From Calothrix sp. NIES-4101 (GTDB taxonomy: Bacteria > Cyanobacteriota > Cyanobacteriia > Cyanobacteriales > Nostocaceae): a stretch of DNA of 64,000 nt. The stretch is taken from NCBI GenBank assembly GCA_004296455.1, contig AP018280.1, positions 5,378,794-5,442,793 on the forward strand. The letters are read 5' to 3'. Each line of letters opens with the position of its first letter. Positions within the stretch are counted from its first letter, which is position 1. Under the pieces are notes generated by a model. It worked only from the letters and a program-made list of their open reading frames with translations. It had not been told where the DNA came from and did no database searches. Below are positions 35,527-45,107 of this stretch, one piece after another. The position numbers were made by a program, and so were the translations under genes.

Positions 35527-36051
35527 ATGAAAATCTTTAAATTAATTGCTTCTGCGGCACTTGCGATTACTCCTATTTTTCTTGCTCCTGGCATTGCATC
35601 AGCCCAAACATTACAAGAAAAAGGCATGACTAGTAGTTATGTGGGCGCTGGTGTTGCTGCTGGAGTAACTAATGGTGGTCAACAAAATGATGCCGCAACA
35701 TTTGGGGGAAACGTCCAAGGGCGTTATGCAATTCCGAATTCGCAAGTATCAGTTCGTGGTTCCGCCTTATTTGGTGGTGATTCCACAGCATTGATCCCAA
35801 CTGTCACCCTTGATGCTCCAGTTGCCAAGAATACTAACGTTTATGTTGGTGGTGGTTATGCTTTCCAAACTAATGAAGGATATGCAAGCCAATTAGGAAA
35901 CAAAAATTCTCCAGTGCTTACCTTAGGTGCAGAATCCCAAGTCACTCAAAACGTAGTGGTTTACGGTGATGCTAAGTGGGGTATTGATGCTTATAAAAAT
36001 AGCTCTGCCGACGCTATCAGCTTGCAAACTGGGGTTGGTTACAGCTTCTAA
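35527..36051 (+). CDS. Small outer-membrane beta-barrel-type protein
   Basis: A 174-aa protein with a signal peptide (cleavage near ASAQ, residue about 27) and alternating polar and non-polar beta-strands through to a C-terminal aromatic residue (GVGYSF). Short Gly-rich turns (YVGAGVAAGVTNGGQ, YVGGGYAFQTN) fit an eight-stranded barrel of the OmpA/OmpX type. The ending in Phe is typical of Bam substrates. Two hairpins precede the gene and a bidirectional terminator follows. Specific role unknown. Confidence 0.8.
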   Translation: MKIFKLIASAALAITPIFLAPGIASAQTLQEKGMTSSYVGAGVAAGVTNGGQQNDAATFGGNVQGRYAIPNSQVSVRGSALFGGDSTALIPTVTLDAPVAKNTNVYVGGGYAFQTNEGYASQLGNKNSPVLTLGAESQVTQNVVVYGDAKWGIDAYKNSSADAISLQTGVGYSF

Positions 36052-36091
36052 TTTCCTCACCCAATAATCTCCTCACCCAATAGTGTCAGAC

Positions 36092-36131
36092 AGAGACGTA
36101 ATATATCAGAGACATGATATATTGCGTCTCT
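36092..36131. terminator. Bidirectional terminator between convergent genes
   Basis: A long stem of 17 positions (36092-36108 with 36115-36131, one wobble pair) around a 6-nt loop, followed by ATATTTGTATTTTT on the plus strand. It lies between the convergent barrel-protein gene and the ABC ATPase gene. Confidence 0.85.
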
Positions 36132-36143
36132 ATATTTGTATTT

Positions 36144-36920
36144 TTAGACTGAAGAAATTGCACAAACTTGTAAACCTACAGGTGTTTCAATAATGACTGA
36201 TTCCACACCAAAAACTTGTGCGATCGCCTCGTTTGTTAAAACTTGTTTGGGTGTACCAACATCCCATAATTGACCTTGTTTTAACAATGCGATCCGCGAA
36301 CTATATCTTGCTGCTAAATTTAATTCATGCAATACAGTGACAATAGTTAAATTCTGCTGTTGATTAAGTTCTCGCAGTAATTCCAATAACTGTAATTGAT
36401 AATTTATATCTAAATAAGTTGTTGGTTCATCTAATAATAATACCTTTGGTTCCTGTGCCAATGCTAGCGCTAAAAATGCACGCTGGCGTTCTCCTCCAGA
36501 AAGATTTTCCACACTGCGATCGCGTAATTTATCTAATCTAGTTTGCATAATTGCAGCTTCTACTTTTTCCCGATCTTGACTATTCAATTCCCATTGCCAC
36601 CAAGGTTGGTGGGGTGTACGTCCTAAACTGACTAATTGACGCACTGTTAAGCCTGATGGAATGGTTTGTTGTTGGGGTAGTAGTGCCAATTTTTGTGCGA
36701 TTAGCTGTGCGGGTTCTGTATGGATAACTTTACCGTCAAGTAGCACATATCCCTGTTGGGGTGTTAAAATGCGACTGAGCAATTTGAGTAATGTCGATTT
36801 ACCAGAACCATTCGCCCCAACTAGACTTAACCATTCCCCAGTTTCCAGCGAAAGGTTAATATTTTCGACAATGGGTGTAATACTGTATCCACCCGTAAGG
36901 TTTTGTAAATCTAAGGGCAT
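36144..36920 (-). CDS. ABC transporter ATPase, iron-siderophore/cobalamin type (FecE/BtuD-like)
   Basis: Nucleotide-binding subunit of 258 aa from the ATG at 36918-36920; an in-frame ATG at 37002-37004 would add 28 residues that do not look like the family. Walker A is GANGSGKSTLLKLL, Q-loop LLPQQQ, signature LSGGERQRAF, Walker B VLLLDEPTTYLDI and the switch His in LHELN. It belongs with ATPases that power uptake of ferric siderophores or B12. No permease or binding-protein gene is adjacent, so its partners must be elsewhere. Confidence 0.9.
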   Translation of the reverse strand: MPLDLQNLTGGYSITPIVENINLSLETGEWLSLVGANGSGKSTLLKLLSRILTPQQGYVLLDGKVIHTEPAQLIAQKLALLPQQQTIPSGLTVRQLVSLGRTPHQPWWQWELNSQDREKVEAAIMQTRLDKLRDRSVENLSGGERQRAFLALALAQEPKVLLLDEPTTYLDINYQLQLLELLRELNQQQNLTIVTVLHELNLAARYSSRIALLKQGQLWDVGTPKQVLTNEAIAQVFGVESVIIETPVGLQVCAISSV

Positions 36921-37207
36921 ATAGTGAATACTTTGTTTGATAGTAGCTAAATTTAAATTTTTCTGGTATAAAAATCCTTCAGATATACATTGATAGATAT
37001 ACATCCATACTCATAGTTAGTAAAGCTTGCCAGTGAATTTAATTATGTTCTCATAATTAATCCTGGAGAACATATTTAATCCGATTTAATCGCCCTCATC
37101 TTCTAAATTGTGTGAATTTACCCATATTTTTCTCCAATATCTAAATGTTGAGGCTTGTATTGGGAATAATACCTCTAGGTGCAAAACTAATCACTGGGAG
37201 TGTCATA

Positions 37208-40200
37208 ATGGAGCTAAAGGGTTATCAATTCCTCGAAGAAATTTATGCTGGCGCAAAAACACTTGTATATCGAGGAATTCAGGAGAAAAGTAACAAGCCA
37301 GTAGTAATCAAATTGCTGCGAAGTGAATATCCCACTTTTCAAGAACTACTTTTATTCCGTAACCAATATACCATTGCCAAAAATCTCAATTTTCCTGGTG
37401 TCATCAAAACCTATAGCTTAGAACCCTACCAAAATGGCTATGCATTGGTGATGGAAGATTTTGGGGGAATTTCATTACAGGAATATACCCACAGAGAAAA
37501 GTTCAATTTCCTCAGTGATTTTTTTCCCATCGCGTTACAAATCGTAACAATTCTAGATAGATTATATCGCGATCACGTCATTCACAAAGATATTAAACCT
37601 GCAAATATTCTGATTAATCCCACTACAAAAGAGATTAAACTAATTGACTTTAGTATTGCTTCTTTACTGCCAAGGGAAACGCAAACACCCAAGTCACTGA
37701 ATGTATTGGAAGGGACTTTAGCTTATATTTCACCTGAACAAACTGGACGGATGAACCGATTGGTTGATTGGCGGAGTGATTTTTATTCTTTGGGTGTGAC
37801 ATTCTTTGAATTACTTACAGGAGAGCTACCTTTTACAAGTAATGATCCGATGGAATTAGTTTATTGTCACTTGGCAAAACAACCTCCTTCGGTTAGAAGT
37901 GTTAATCCAGCGATTCCAGAAGTTATTGCCAATATAGTTGCCAAACTAATGGCAAAAAATGCCGAAGAGCGCTATCAGAGTGCTTTAGGATTGAAACATG
38001 ACCTCAAAAAAGCTTGGCAAAGTTATCAAGAAACTGGAGAAATTGCCAACTTTGATTTAGGACAAAGAGATATTTGCGATCGCTTTGCTATACCGGAAAA
38101 ACTATACGGTCGCGAAACTGAAGTAAAATTACTTTTATCAGCCTTTGAACGCATTTCTAACCCCAGTAAAGAAGTAAATAAAGGGGTAGAATTGATGTTA
38201 GTAGCTGGTTTCTCAGGTATTGGTAAAACAGCCGTTGTTAACGAAGTTCATAAACCGATAGTGCGACAACGGGGTTACTTTATTAAAGGAAAATATGATC
38301 AATTCCAGCGTAACATTCCTTTCTCAGCATTTTTAGAAGCTTTCCGTGACTTAATCGAGCAAATACTCTGCGAAAGTGGCAACCAACTCCAGCAATGGAA
38401 AAGTAAGATATTAGCAGCATTGGGGGAACAGGGGAGAGTCATTACCGAGGTAATACCCGAACTGGAAAAAATTATTGGGGTACAACCAGCAGTTGCAGAA
38501 CTTGCGGGTAGTGCAGCCACAAATCGCTTCAATTTACTATTCCAAAAATTTATCCAAGTTTTCACAGCTAAAGAACATCCGTTAGTTATTTTTATCGATG
38601 ATTTACAATGGGCAGATTCTGCATCTTTAAATTTGATGCAAATGCTAGTTTGCGAAAAAGAAACCCAACATTTTCTGCTTATAGGAGCTTATCGAGATAA
38701 TGAAGTCTCAGCAGTGCATCCATTAATACTGACATTAGATGCTATTTCTAAAGAAAATGTTGAAATCAATACTATTACTCTCAAACCTTTATCAGAAAAT
38801 CAACTCACACATTTAGTCGCTGATACGCTTAACTGTTCCTCAGAAATCGCTAAACCTCTCACGAAATTGATTTACCGAAAAACACAGGGAAATCCTTTCT
38901 TTAGTACTCAATTTCTCAAATCATTATACCAAGAAGAACTGATTTACTATAACTTTGATGACGGATATTGGCAGTGCCATTTATCTCAAATTCAAGAGTT
39001 ATCACTTTCAGATAATGTTGTTGAATTTATTGCAATTCAGCTTCAAAAGCTGAAAACAGCAACTCAGGAAATACTTAAACTATCGGCTTGTATAGGTAAT
39101 CAATTTGACTTAGGTACACTAGCGGTTGTTAATAATAAGTCACAGGAAGAAACAGCGATTGATTTATGGGAAGCATTGCAAGAAGGACTTATTATTCCGA
39201 CGAACGAAGTCTATAAGTTTTTTAAAGGAGATTCTGATGATTTATTATTCACAAAAGAGCAAGAAAGTCCAGTAAAAATAGCAATTAATCATCATCAGCT
39301 ACCAACTTATAAATTTATTCACGATCGCATCCAACAAGCTGCATATTCTTTAATTCCCGAAGCGAAAAAGAAAGTTACACATTTCAATATTGGCAAACTG
39401 CTATTGAATAATATTCAGGAAGCAGAAAGGGAAGAAAAAATATTCAATATTGTTAATCAGTTAAATTATGGTGCGGAGCTAATTAGCAGCCAAGAAGAAC
39501 TAAATAAATTAGCAGAATTAAATTTAATTGCTGGACGTAAAGCAAAAACTGCCACAGCTTATACAGCAGCAATGAACTATTTGAATCTAGGGTTGAAAAT
39601 AATCAGCGCAGATAGCTGGCAAAATGACTATTCTTTCTGCTTAGAATTACACGAAGAAGCTTGTGAAGCTGCATATCTTTCTGGTAACTTTGAACGGATG
39701 GAGGAATTAGTAGAAAATGTTATCAGATGTGCTAGAAATATTTTAGATAAAATTAGAGTTTATAAAATTCAGATACAAGCCTATAGCGCTAAAAATCGTT
39801 TGATAGAGGCATTAGACATAGGATTTAACCTACTTCAATTAATTGGTATCGACTTTCCAAAAGCTCCAACAGAATTAGATATTCAACAAGCTTTTCAAGG
39901 TGTCGCTAAAAAATTAAGCAATCTCAAAATAGCAGATTTAATCGATCTGCCAGAAATGATTGATCCTAAAATTTTGGCAGCAATGAATATTTTGTCAAGT
40001 ATTTTTACTACTGCTTACCTTGGGAAACCAGAATTTGTAACTTTATTATGCATGAAGATGGTTGAATTATCCATCGAGTATGGGAATACACCAATTTCTG
40101 CATTCGCCTATTGTAATTATGGTTTTCTTGTATGTGCTCTATTAGGTGATATTGATACAGGGAATGAACTTGGGCAGCTTTCTTTGAAAGTATTATCTAA

Positions 40201-42673
40201 AACAAAAATAAGTTCATTAAGAGCCAAAGTCTTACTTCCATATAATAGTTTAATTGGTCATTGGAAAAATCCAGCAAGAAATTTTTTAAAACCATTACAG
40301 GAAATACATAATATTGGAATAGAGACTGGCGATTTAGAATATGCTGGATATGCAATATGTAATTATTGCTTTATTTCTTATTTCACAGGTAAAGAATTAA
40401 CAGAAATTTCAGGTGAGATGGAAGCTTATGAGAAAAATCTTCAGCAGTTTAATCAGACAACTAGCTTAAACTATATCAAAATTTGGCATCAAGCAATTTT
40501 AAATTTAAAGGATCCAACCCAAGAAGCATGTAATTTAATAGGTGAAGTTTATGATGAAAGAGAATTATTAGTAATTCATGAGAAAATGAATGATATTGGG
40601 GGCTTATGTACATTTTATATTAATAAATGTACCTTAAATTATTTATTCGGGAACTCATCACCAGCATTAAAATATTCCGAGAAGTCAGAAGCATATTTAT
40701 CTTCAATGCTAGGTACATTTATTGTTCCAGTATTTTATTTCTATGATTCTCTGATTAGATTAGCCATATATCCTGATGTTACATCACTAGAACAAAATCA
40801 GTTTTTAGAAAAAGTAAATGCAAATCAAGGAAAAATGCAACATTGGGCAAATCATGCTCCAATGAATTTCCTGCATAAATACTACCTTGTGGAAGCAGAA
40901 CGATATCGAGTTCTAGATGACAAAATGATGGCAATGGACTATTACGATAAAGCCATTTCTTTTGCCAAAGAGAATGAATATATTCAAGAAGAGGCGCTCG
41001 CAAACGAACTTGCTGCGAAATTCTACCTGTCATGGGGAAAACAAACGATCGCCCAAACATATTTAATCAATGCTTATTACTGCTATGCCCGTTGGGGAGC
41101 ATTAGCCAAAGTAAAACATCTCGAAAAAAACTATCCTGATTTATTAAGTACAACAAAACAAAAAGAAATTAGTAGGCTAAATGCTAAAGAAACTATTTCT
41201 ATTAGTAATAGTTACGGAAAAACAATTACTGGAAATAGTACAAAAATTATTGAAGCATTAGATTTTGTGAGTTTAATCAAAGCTTCTCATGCAATTAGTG
41301 GCGAAATTGAACTAGATAAATTACTAGTTAATCTTATGCAAGTCTTAATTGAAAACGCTGCTGCATCCAAAGCTGTACTGATTTTACCCAACTCTGATAA
41401 ATTACTCATTGAAGCGATCGCATTATCTAATAATACAGTTATTCACGTTTTACAATCCATTCCTATTGAAGAAAGTCAAGATGTTCCTCTTAATTTGATA
41501 AATTATGTATCACGTAAGCAAGAACATGTAATTTTCAATTCAGGCAAACTAAAAACTTACGGTTCAAAGTCTCAAAATTTAAACCTTGCTGACACTTATA
41601 TTACGCTAAATAAACCTCAGAGTCTGTTGTGTAATCCAATTCTCAAACAAGGCAGATTGATTGCTATTTTGTATCTAGAAAATAATCTTACTACTGGAGC
41701 ATTTACAAACGATAGATTGCAGGTAATTAATTTACTTTGTTCCCAAGCTGCTATTTCCTTAGAAAATGCTCGTTTATATCAGCAATCTCAATACAATGCT
41801 CAACAGCTAAAAATTTCTATTGAAGAACTCAAACAAGCACAATTACAACTAGTACAAAGTGAGAAAATGTCTACCTTGGGCAATCTTGTATCAGGAATAG
41901 GACATGAAATCAATAATCCAATTAATTTCCTTTCTGGTAATTTACAGCCGGCACGCGACTACGTACGAGATTTATTAGCCTTCATTGATCTTTATCAAAA
42001 ACATTATCCTCACCCGGTTGCCGAAATTACCCAGCAAATAGAAGCTAGAGACTTAAATTATGTAAGAGAAGACTTGCCTAAAGTCATTTCTTCCATGCAA
42101 CAAGCTGTTGATCGTATTTATGATATTAGTATTAGTCTGCGTACTTTTTCGAGAGCAGATACCCAGAAGCGAATTCCTTTTAATATTCATGAGGGTATCG
42201 ACAGCACTCTCATGATTCTCCAGCATCGTTTAAAAGCATCTGAATCTCGTCCCAAGATTGAAATCGTTAAAAACTATGCTGCTTTGCCTGAAGTGAAGTG
42301 TTTCCCCGGACAATTAAATCAAGTATTTATGAATCTTCTGGCAAATGCTATTGATGCTTTGGAGGAATCTAATATAGGAAGTAGTTTTCAAGAAATTGAA
42401 CTAAATCCTAATTGCATTACTATTATCACTAGTTTAAGTGATAATCAAAAAATGGCTACGATTAGAATTCAAGATAATGGTCCAGGAATGACAGAGGAAA
42501 TAAAAACTAAAATTTTCGACCATTTATTTACTACCAAACCGGTAGGTAAAGGAACAGGTTTAGGACTGGCGATCGCCCATCAAATTATAGTAGAAAAACA
42601 TGGTGGAATTTTAGATGTTGATTCCATGCCAGGAGAAGGAGCCGCTTTTATAATATCTATTCCAATTGAGTAA
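37208..42673 (+). CDS. Giant Ser/Thr kinase - AAA ATPase - GAF - histidine kinase protein
   Basis: A 1821-aa signalling protein of a known cyanobacterial multi-domain type. Order of parts: Hanks kinase (about 1-270) with HKDIKPANILI and IDFSIAS (DFS in place of DFG); AAA/STAND ATPase (about 290-620) with GFSGIGKTA and FIDDLQWADS; a long helical TPR-like region (about 720-1320); GAF domain (about 1370-1510); and a C-terminal histidine kinase with H-box GIGHEINNPINF, N-box NLLANAIDAL and GTGLGLAIAHQ. The start at 37208 (MELKGYQFLEE) is chosen over 37145. No response regulator is adjacent, so its output partner is not visible. Confidence 0.9.
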   Translation: MELKGYQFLEEIYAGAKTLVYRGIQEKSNKPVVIKLLRSEYPTFQELLLFRNQYTIAKNLNFPGVIKTYSLEPYQNGYALVMEDFGGISLQEYTHREKFNFLSDFFPIALQIVTILDRLYRDHVIHKDIKPANILINPTTKEIKLIDFSIASLLPRETQTPKSLNVLEGTLAYISPEQTGRMNRLVDWRSDFYSLGVTFFELLTGELPFTSNDPMELVYCHLAKQPPSVRSVNPAIPEVIANIVAKLMAKNAEERYQSALGLKHDLKKAWQSYQETGEIANFDLGQRDICDRFAIPEKLYGRETEVKLLLSAFERISNPSKEVNKGVELMLVAGFSGIGKTAVVNEVHKPIVRQRGYFIKGKYDQFQRNIPFSAFLEAFRDLIEQILCESGNQLQQWKSKILAALGEQGRVITEVIPELEKIIGVQPAVAELAGSAATNRFNLLFQKFIQVFTAKEHPLVIFIDDLQWADSASLNLMQMLVCEKETQHFLLIGAYRDNEVSAVHPLILTLDAISKENVEINTITLKPLSENQLTHLVADTLNCSSEIAKPLTKLIYRKTQGNPFFSTQFLKSLYQEELIYYNFDDGYWQCHLSQIQELSLSDNVVEFIAIQLQKLKTATQEILKLSACIGNQFDLGTLAVVNNKSQEETAIDLWEALQEGLIIPTNEVYKFFKGDSDDLLFTKEQESPVKIAINHHQLPTYKFIHDRIQQAAYSLIPEAKKKVTHFNIGKLLLNNIQEAEREEKIFNIVNQLNYGAELISSQEELNKLAELNLIAGRKAKTATAYTAAMNYLNLGLKIISADSWQNDYSFCLELHEEACEAAYLSGNFERMEELVENVIRCARNILDKIRVYKIQIQAYSAKNRLIEALDIGFNLLQLIGIDFPKAPTELDIQQAFQGVAKKLSNLKIADLIDLPEMIDPKILAAMNILSSIFTTAYLGKPEFVTLLCMKMVELSIEYGNTPISAFAYCNYGFLVCALLGDIDTGNELGQLSLKVLSKTKISSLRAKVLLPYNSLIGHWKNPARNFLKPLQEIHNIGIETGDLEYAGYAICNYCFISYFTGKELTEISGEMEAYEKNLQQFNQTTSLNYIKIWHQAILNLKDPTQEACNLIGEVYDERELLVIHEKMNDIGGLCTFYINKCTLNYLFGNSSPALKYSEKSEAYLSSMLGTFIVPVFYFYDSLIRLAIYPDVTSLEQNQFLEKVNANQGKMQHWANHAPMNFLHKYYLVEAERYRVLDDKMMAMDYYDKAISFAKENEYIQEEALANELAAKFYLSWGKQTIAQTYLINAYYCYARWGALAKVKHLEKNYPDLLSTTKQKEISRLNAKETISISNSYGKTITGNSTKIIEALDFVSLIKASHAISGEIELDKLLVNLMQVLIENAAASKAVLILPNSDKLLIEAIALSNNTVIHVLQSIPIEESQDVPLNLINYVSRKQEHVIFNSGKLKTYGSKSQNLNLADTYITLNKPQSLLCNPILKQGRLIAILYLENNLTTGAFTNDRLQVINLLCSQAAISLENARLYQQSQYNAQQLKISIEELKQAQLQLVQSEKMSTLGNLVSGIGHEINNPINFLSGNLQPARDYVRDLLAFIDLYQKHYPHPVAEITQQIEARDLNYVREDLPKVISSMQQAVDRIYDISISLRTFSRADTQKRIPFNIHEGIDSTLMILQHRLKASESRPKIEIVKNYAALPEVKCFPGQLNQVFMNLLANAIDALEESNIGSSFQEIELNPNCITIITSLSDNQKMATIRIQDNGPGMTEEIKTKIFDHLFTTKPVGKGTGLGLAIAHQIIVEKHGGILDVDSMPGEGAAFIISIPIE

Positions 42674-43246
42674 TCAGCTTCTAGCAAAAAATATTTTAGC
42701 TTTATTGATATTCCCGATTTTTTGTCAGGATTCGGGAAGATTCTCGAAAATTACTGCTTTCCTTGTAATCTATAGTTTTTGTTAATTACATGAAATCATG
42801 TGAATACTTCTAGCGACGACGAATAAAATATGACTTATCTCTAAATCTCTCTCTTTGTGGGAGAGAGACTTTGAAGCCTCAATTTTCAGTTTTATAATGA
42901 GTTTTTACTACCCCTATCCGATGAACTAAGAGGGATATTTTTTGCATAGCAAAGGTATGGAAAAGTCCCACATTAAAATCAGCAAAATTTTAAAATATCT
43001 GTATTTACTCTGATATATAACGCAAAGAACAAACTGTTATATTTGTAGTTATAAATTAAGTTTAAATACGTAGAAAAAATAAATTATCGTTGTCAATCTT
43101 TAGATTAAGTTTATTGTATGAGCTTGATTATTTAAAGTTAATTTACAAAATTCATAATATTTTTTTATATGATGTAAAGAGTTTAAAGTGATTGTACAAA
43201 ACATTTTTTTCAAAAAAATCTACAAAAATATTAATAAGGAATCCTG
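42674..43246. other. Intergenic region with two small hairpins
   Basis: This 573-bp AT-rich gap has TTCCCGA (42711-42717) paired with TCGGGAA (42732-42738), possibly the terminator of the giant kinase, and an 8-bp hairpin TCTCTCTC/GAGAGAGA (42846-42868). AAGGA precedes the next gene. No ORF is convincing. Confidence 0.5.
42846..42868. repeat. TCTCTCTC hairpin repeat
   Basis: 42846-42853 pairs perfectly with 42861-42868 around a 7-nt loop. Similar CT/GA hairpins are common as dispersed repeats in filamentous cyanobacteria; there is no T-run, so it is probably not a terminator. Confidence 0.55.
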
Positions 43247-44995
43247 ATGCTAATTACCGATAAAAATATTTTAAATAAAACATCTACTCAAAAAAAATCT
43301 CTAACAAAAACTACAAATACACAATTAATAGAAACGACAGTCGCCGATAGTATCGTTAAAATACTGACAGAATTGGGAGTACGTCATGCTTTTGGAGTTG
43401 GAGGAGGCGCGATCGCACCAATATGGGAAGCTCTCGAAAAAAGCTCTATACAAGTAATACACTTTCGTCACGAGTCTGGGTCTGCCTTTGCCGCAACTGA
43501 AGCATATTTTACAGATAATCGTCCTGTAGCTGTATTTGCTACCACTGGTCCTGGTATGACGAACGTATTAACAGGAATTATGGCTGCACGTTGGGAAGGT
43601 GCAAAAGTAATTTTGCTTTCTGGTTCTACTTCATTAGCACTACAAGGAAAGTGGGCTTTGCAGGAAACTAGTTCTGACACAATGCCGGAAGATTTTTTCA
43701 AGGCTGGTACCATATTTCATTACGCAAAATCGATAACTTCAAACTTGGAACTAGATGAAATACAAAAGCAACTAATGCTAGAAATAGGAAGACCTGGTGG
43801 ATTTGTTGCACATCTTAATATTCCAACCAATATCCAAACAAGCCCAAGTAATGCTTTAACTCCTCCAAAATTGAAAACACCATTATTTATCCCTGATGAA
43901 AACTTAATTACTCAAACAGTAAAGCTGCTTTCAGAATCATCGTTTGGAATCTGGGTAGGCTTTGGTGCGCGAGATGCTGCTGATGAGATTCGCCAACTAG
44001 CAGAACGTACTGGTGCAAAAGTGATGTGTTCATCACGAGGTAAAGGTATTTTTCCGGAAAATCATCCTCAATTTATTGGTGTAACAGGGTTTGCTGGACA
44101 TGAATCAGTTATGGAGTATATGCAATCTACAGCACCTAATCGCATTCTTGTTTTAGGAACTCGTTTAGGAGAATTTACTTCATTTTGGAATCCAGAAATG
44201 ATTCCAGCGAAGGGTTTCATTCATGTAGATATTGATCCGAAAGTTCCTGGTGCAGCCTATCCCACAGCAGATACATTTCCTATATGTGCTGATATTAAAA
44301 CGTTCTTAAGTTTATTACTTCATCAATTACCTCAACAACAAAAACTTAATTGTTCATCTGTTAAGTTGGCAGTACACGAAAGTGAAATTACCACTGCAAA
44401 ATTGCAACTTGAAAATGGGTTAGTAAGTCCCAGAGCGCTTATGCGTGCTATTCAAAAAGTAATAGTCGAAAATAGTGATGCAACTGTTATGGCTGAAGGA
44501 GGTAATTCCTTTGCTTGGGCAACTCATTATCTAAAATTTCATCAAACAAAACGTTGGCGATCGAGTACGGGTTTTGCTTCAATGGGACATGTAACTACGG
44601 GAGTTGTTGGAGCCGCAGTAAACGGCAAAAAAGCGGTAGCTATAGTTGGTGATGGCTCAATGCTTATGAACAATGAAATCAGCACAGCTGTTCAATACAA
44701 TCTTCCTGCTGTTTGGATTGTTCTTAATGATGCTCGCTACAATATGTGCTATCAAGGAATGAAAAAACTAGGCTACGATCGCGCAATTACACATATTCCT
44801 CCTACAGACTTTGTTATGTTTGCGCGGAGTATGGGAGCAGATGGCATCTGTGTAGAGGACGAATCTCAACTGGAAATATCTCTGTCAAAAGCAATAAATT
44901 CCACAGTTCCATTTGTTGTTGATGTCAAAATTGACCCCGGTGAATTGGCTCCGATTGGTAAACGTATTACAAGTCTAGTTACGCAACGTACATAG
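43247..44995 (+). CDS. ThDP-dependent enzyme, acetolactate-synthase / ScyA-like
   Basis: A 582-aa enzyme of the acetolactate synthase superfamily. The three domains are present: Pyr domain with the activating Glu in FRHESGSAFAATEAYF, a central domain from about residue 220, and the PP domain with the ThDP-magnesium motif GDGSMLMNNEISTA. A tail of about 30 Lys/Thr-rich residues precedes the Pyr domain. It resembles ScyA, which joins two aryl-pyruvates in scytonemin synthesis, more than housekeeping IlvB. A good AAGGA lies before the ATG. It converges with a KAS III-fold gene 112 bp away, which suggests a small biosynthetic locus. Substrate unknown. Confidence 0.85.
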   Translation: MLITDKNILNKTSTQKKSLTKTTNTQLIETTVADSIVKILTELGVRHAFGVGGGAIAPIWEALEKSSIQVIHFRHESGSAFAATEAYFTDNRPVAVFATTGPGMTNVLTGIMAARWEGAKVILLSGSTSLALQGKWALQETSSDTMPEDFFKAGTIFHYAKSITSNLELDEIQKQLMLEIGRPGGFVAHLNIPTNIQTSPSNALTPPKLKTPLFIPDENLITQTVKLLSESSFGIWVGFGARDAADEIRQLAERTGAKVMCSSRGKGIFPENHPQFIGVTGFAGHESVMEYMQSTAPNRILVLGTRLGEFTSFWNPEMIPAKGFIHVDIDPKVPGAAYPTADTFPICADIKTFLSLLLHQLPQQQKLNCSSVKLAVHESEITTAKLQLENGLVSPRALMRAIQKVIVENSDATVMAEGGNSFAWATHYLKFHQTKRWRSSTGFASMGHVTTGVVGAAVNGKKAVAIVGDGSMLMNNEISTAVQYNLPAVWIVLNDARYNMCYQGMKKLGYDRAITHIPPTDFVMFARSMGADGICVEDESQLEISLSKAINSTVPFVVDVKIDPGELAPIGKRITSLVTQRT

Positions 44996-45015
44996 AATAA
45001 TTAGAAAAACAATAT

Positions 45016-45040
45016 CTCTAACTTTTCTAAAAAGTTAGAG
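45016..45040. terminator. Bidirectional terminator between ThDP enzyme and KAS III-like gene
   Basis: CTCTAACTTTT (45016-45026) pairs perfectly with AAAAGTTAGAG (45030-45040) around a 3-nt loop. The T and A runs near the stem serve both directions. It lies between the convergent genes. Confidence 0.75.
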
Positions 45041-45107
45041 ACATTTACTAAATAATTCTGCGAAATTAAATAATTAAATACACATTAGAAGATTGTTGGA
45101 CTCCAAA

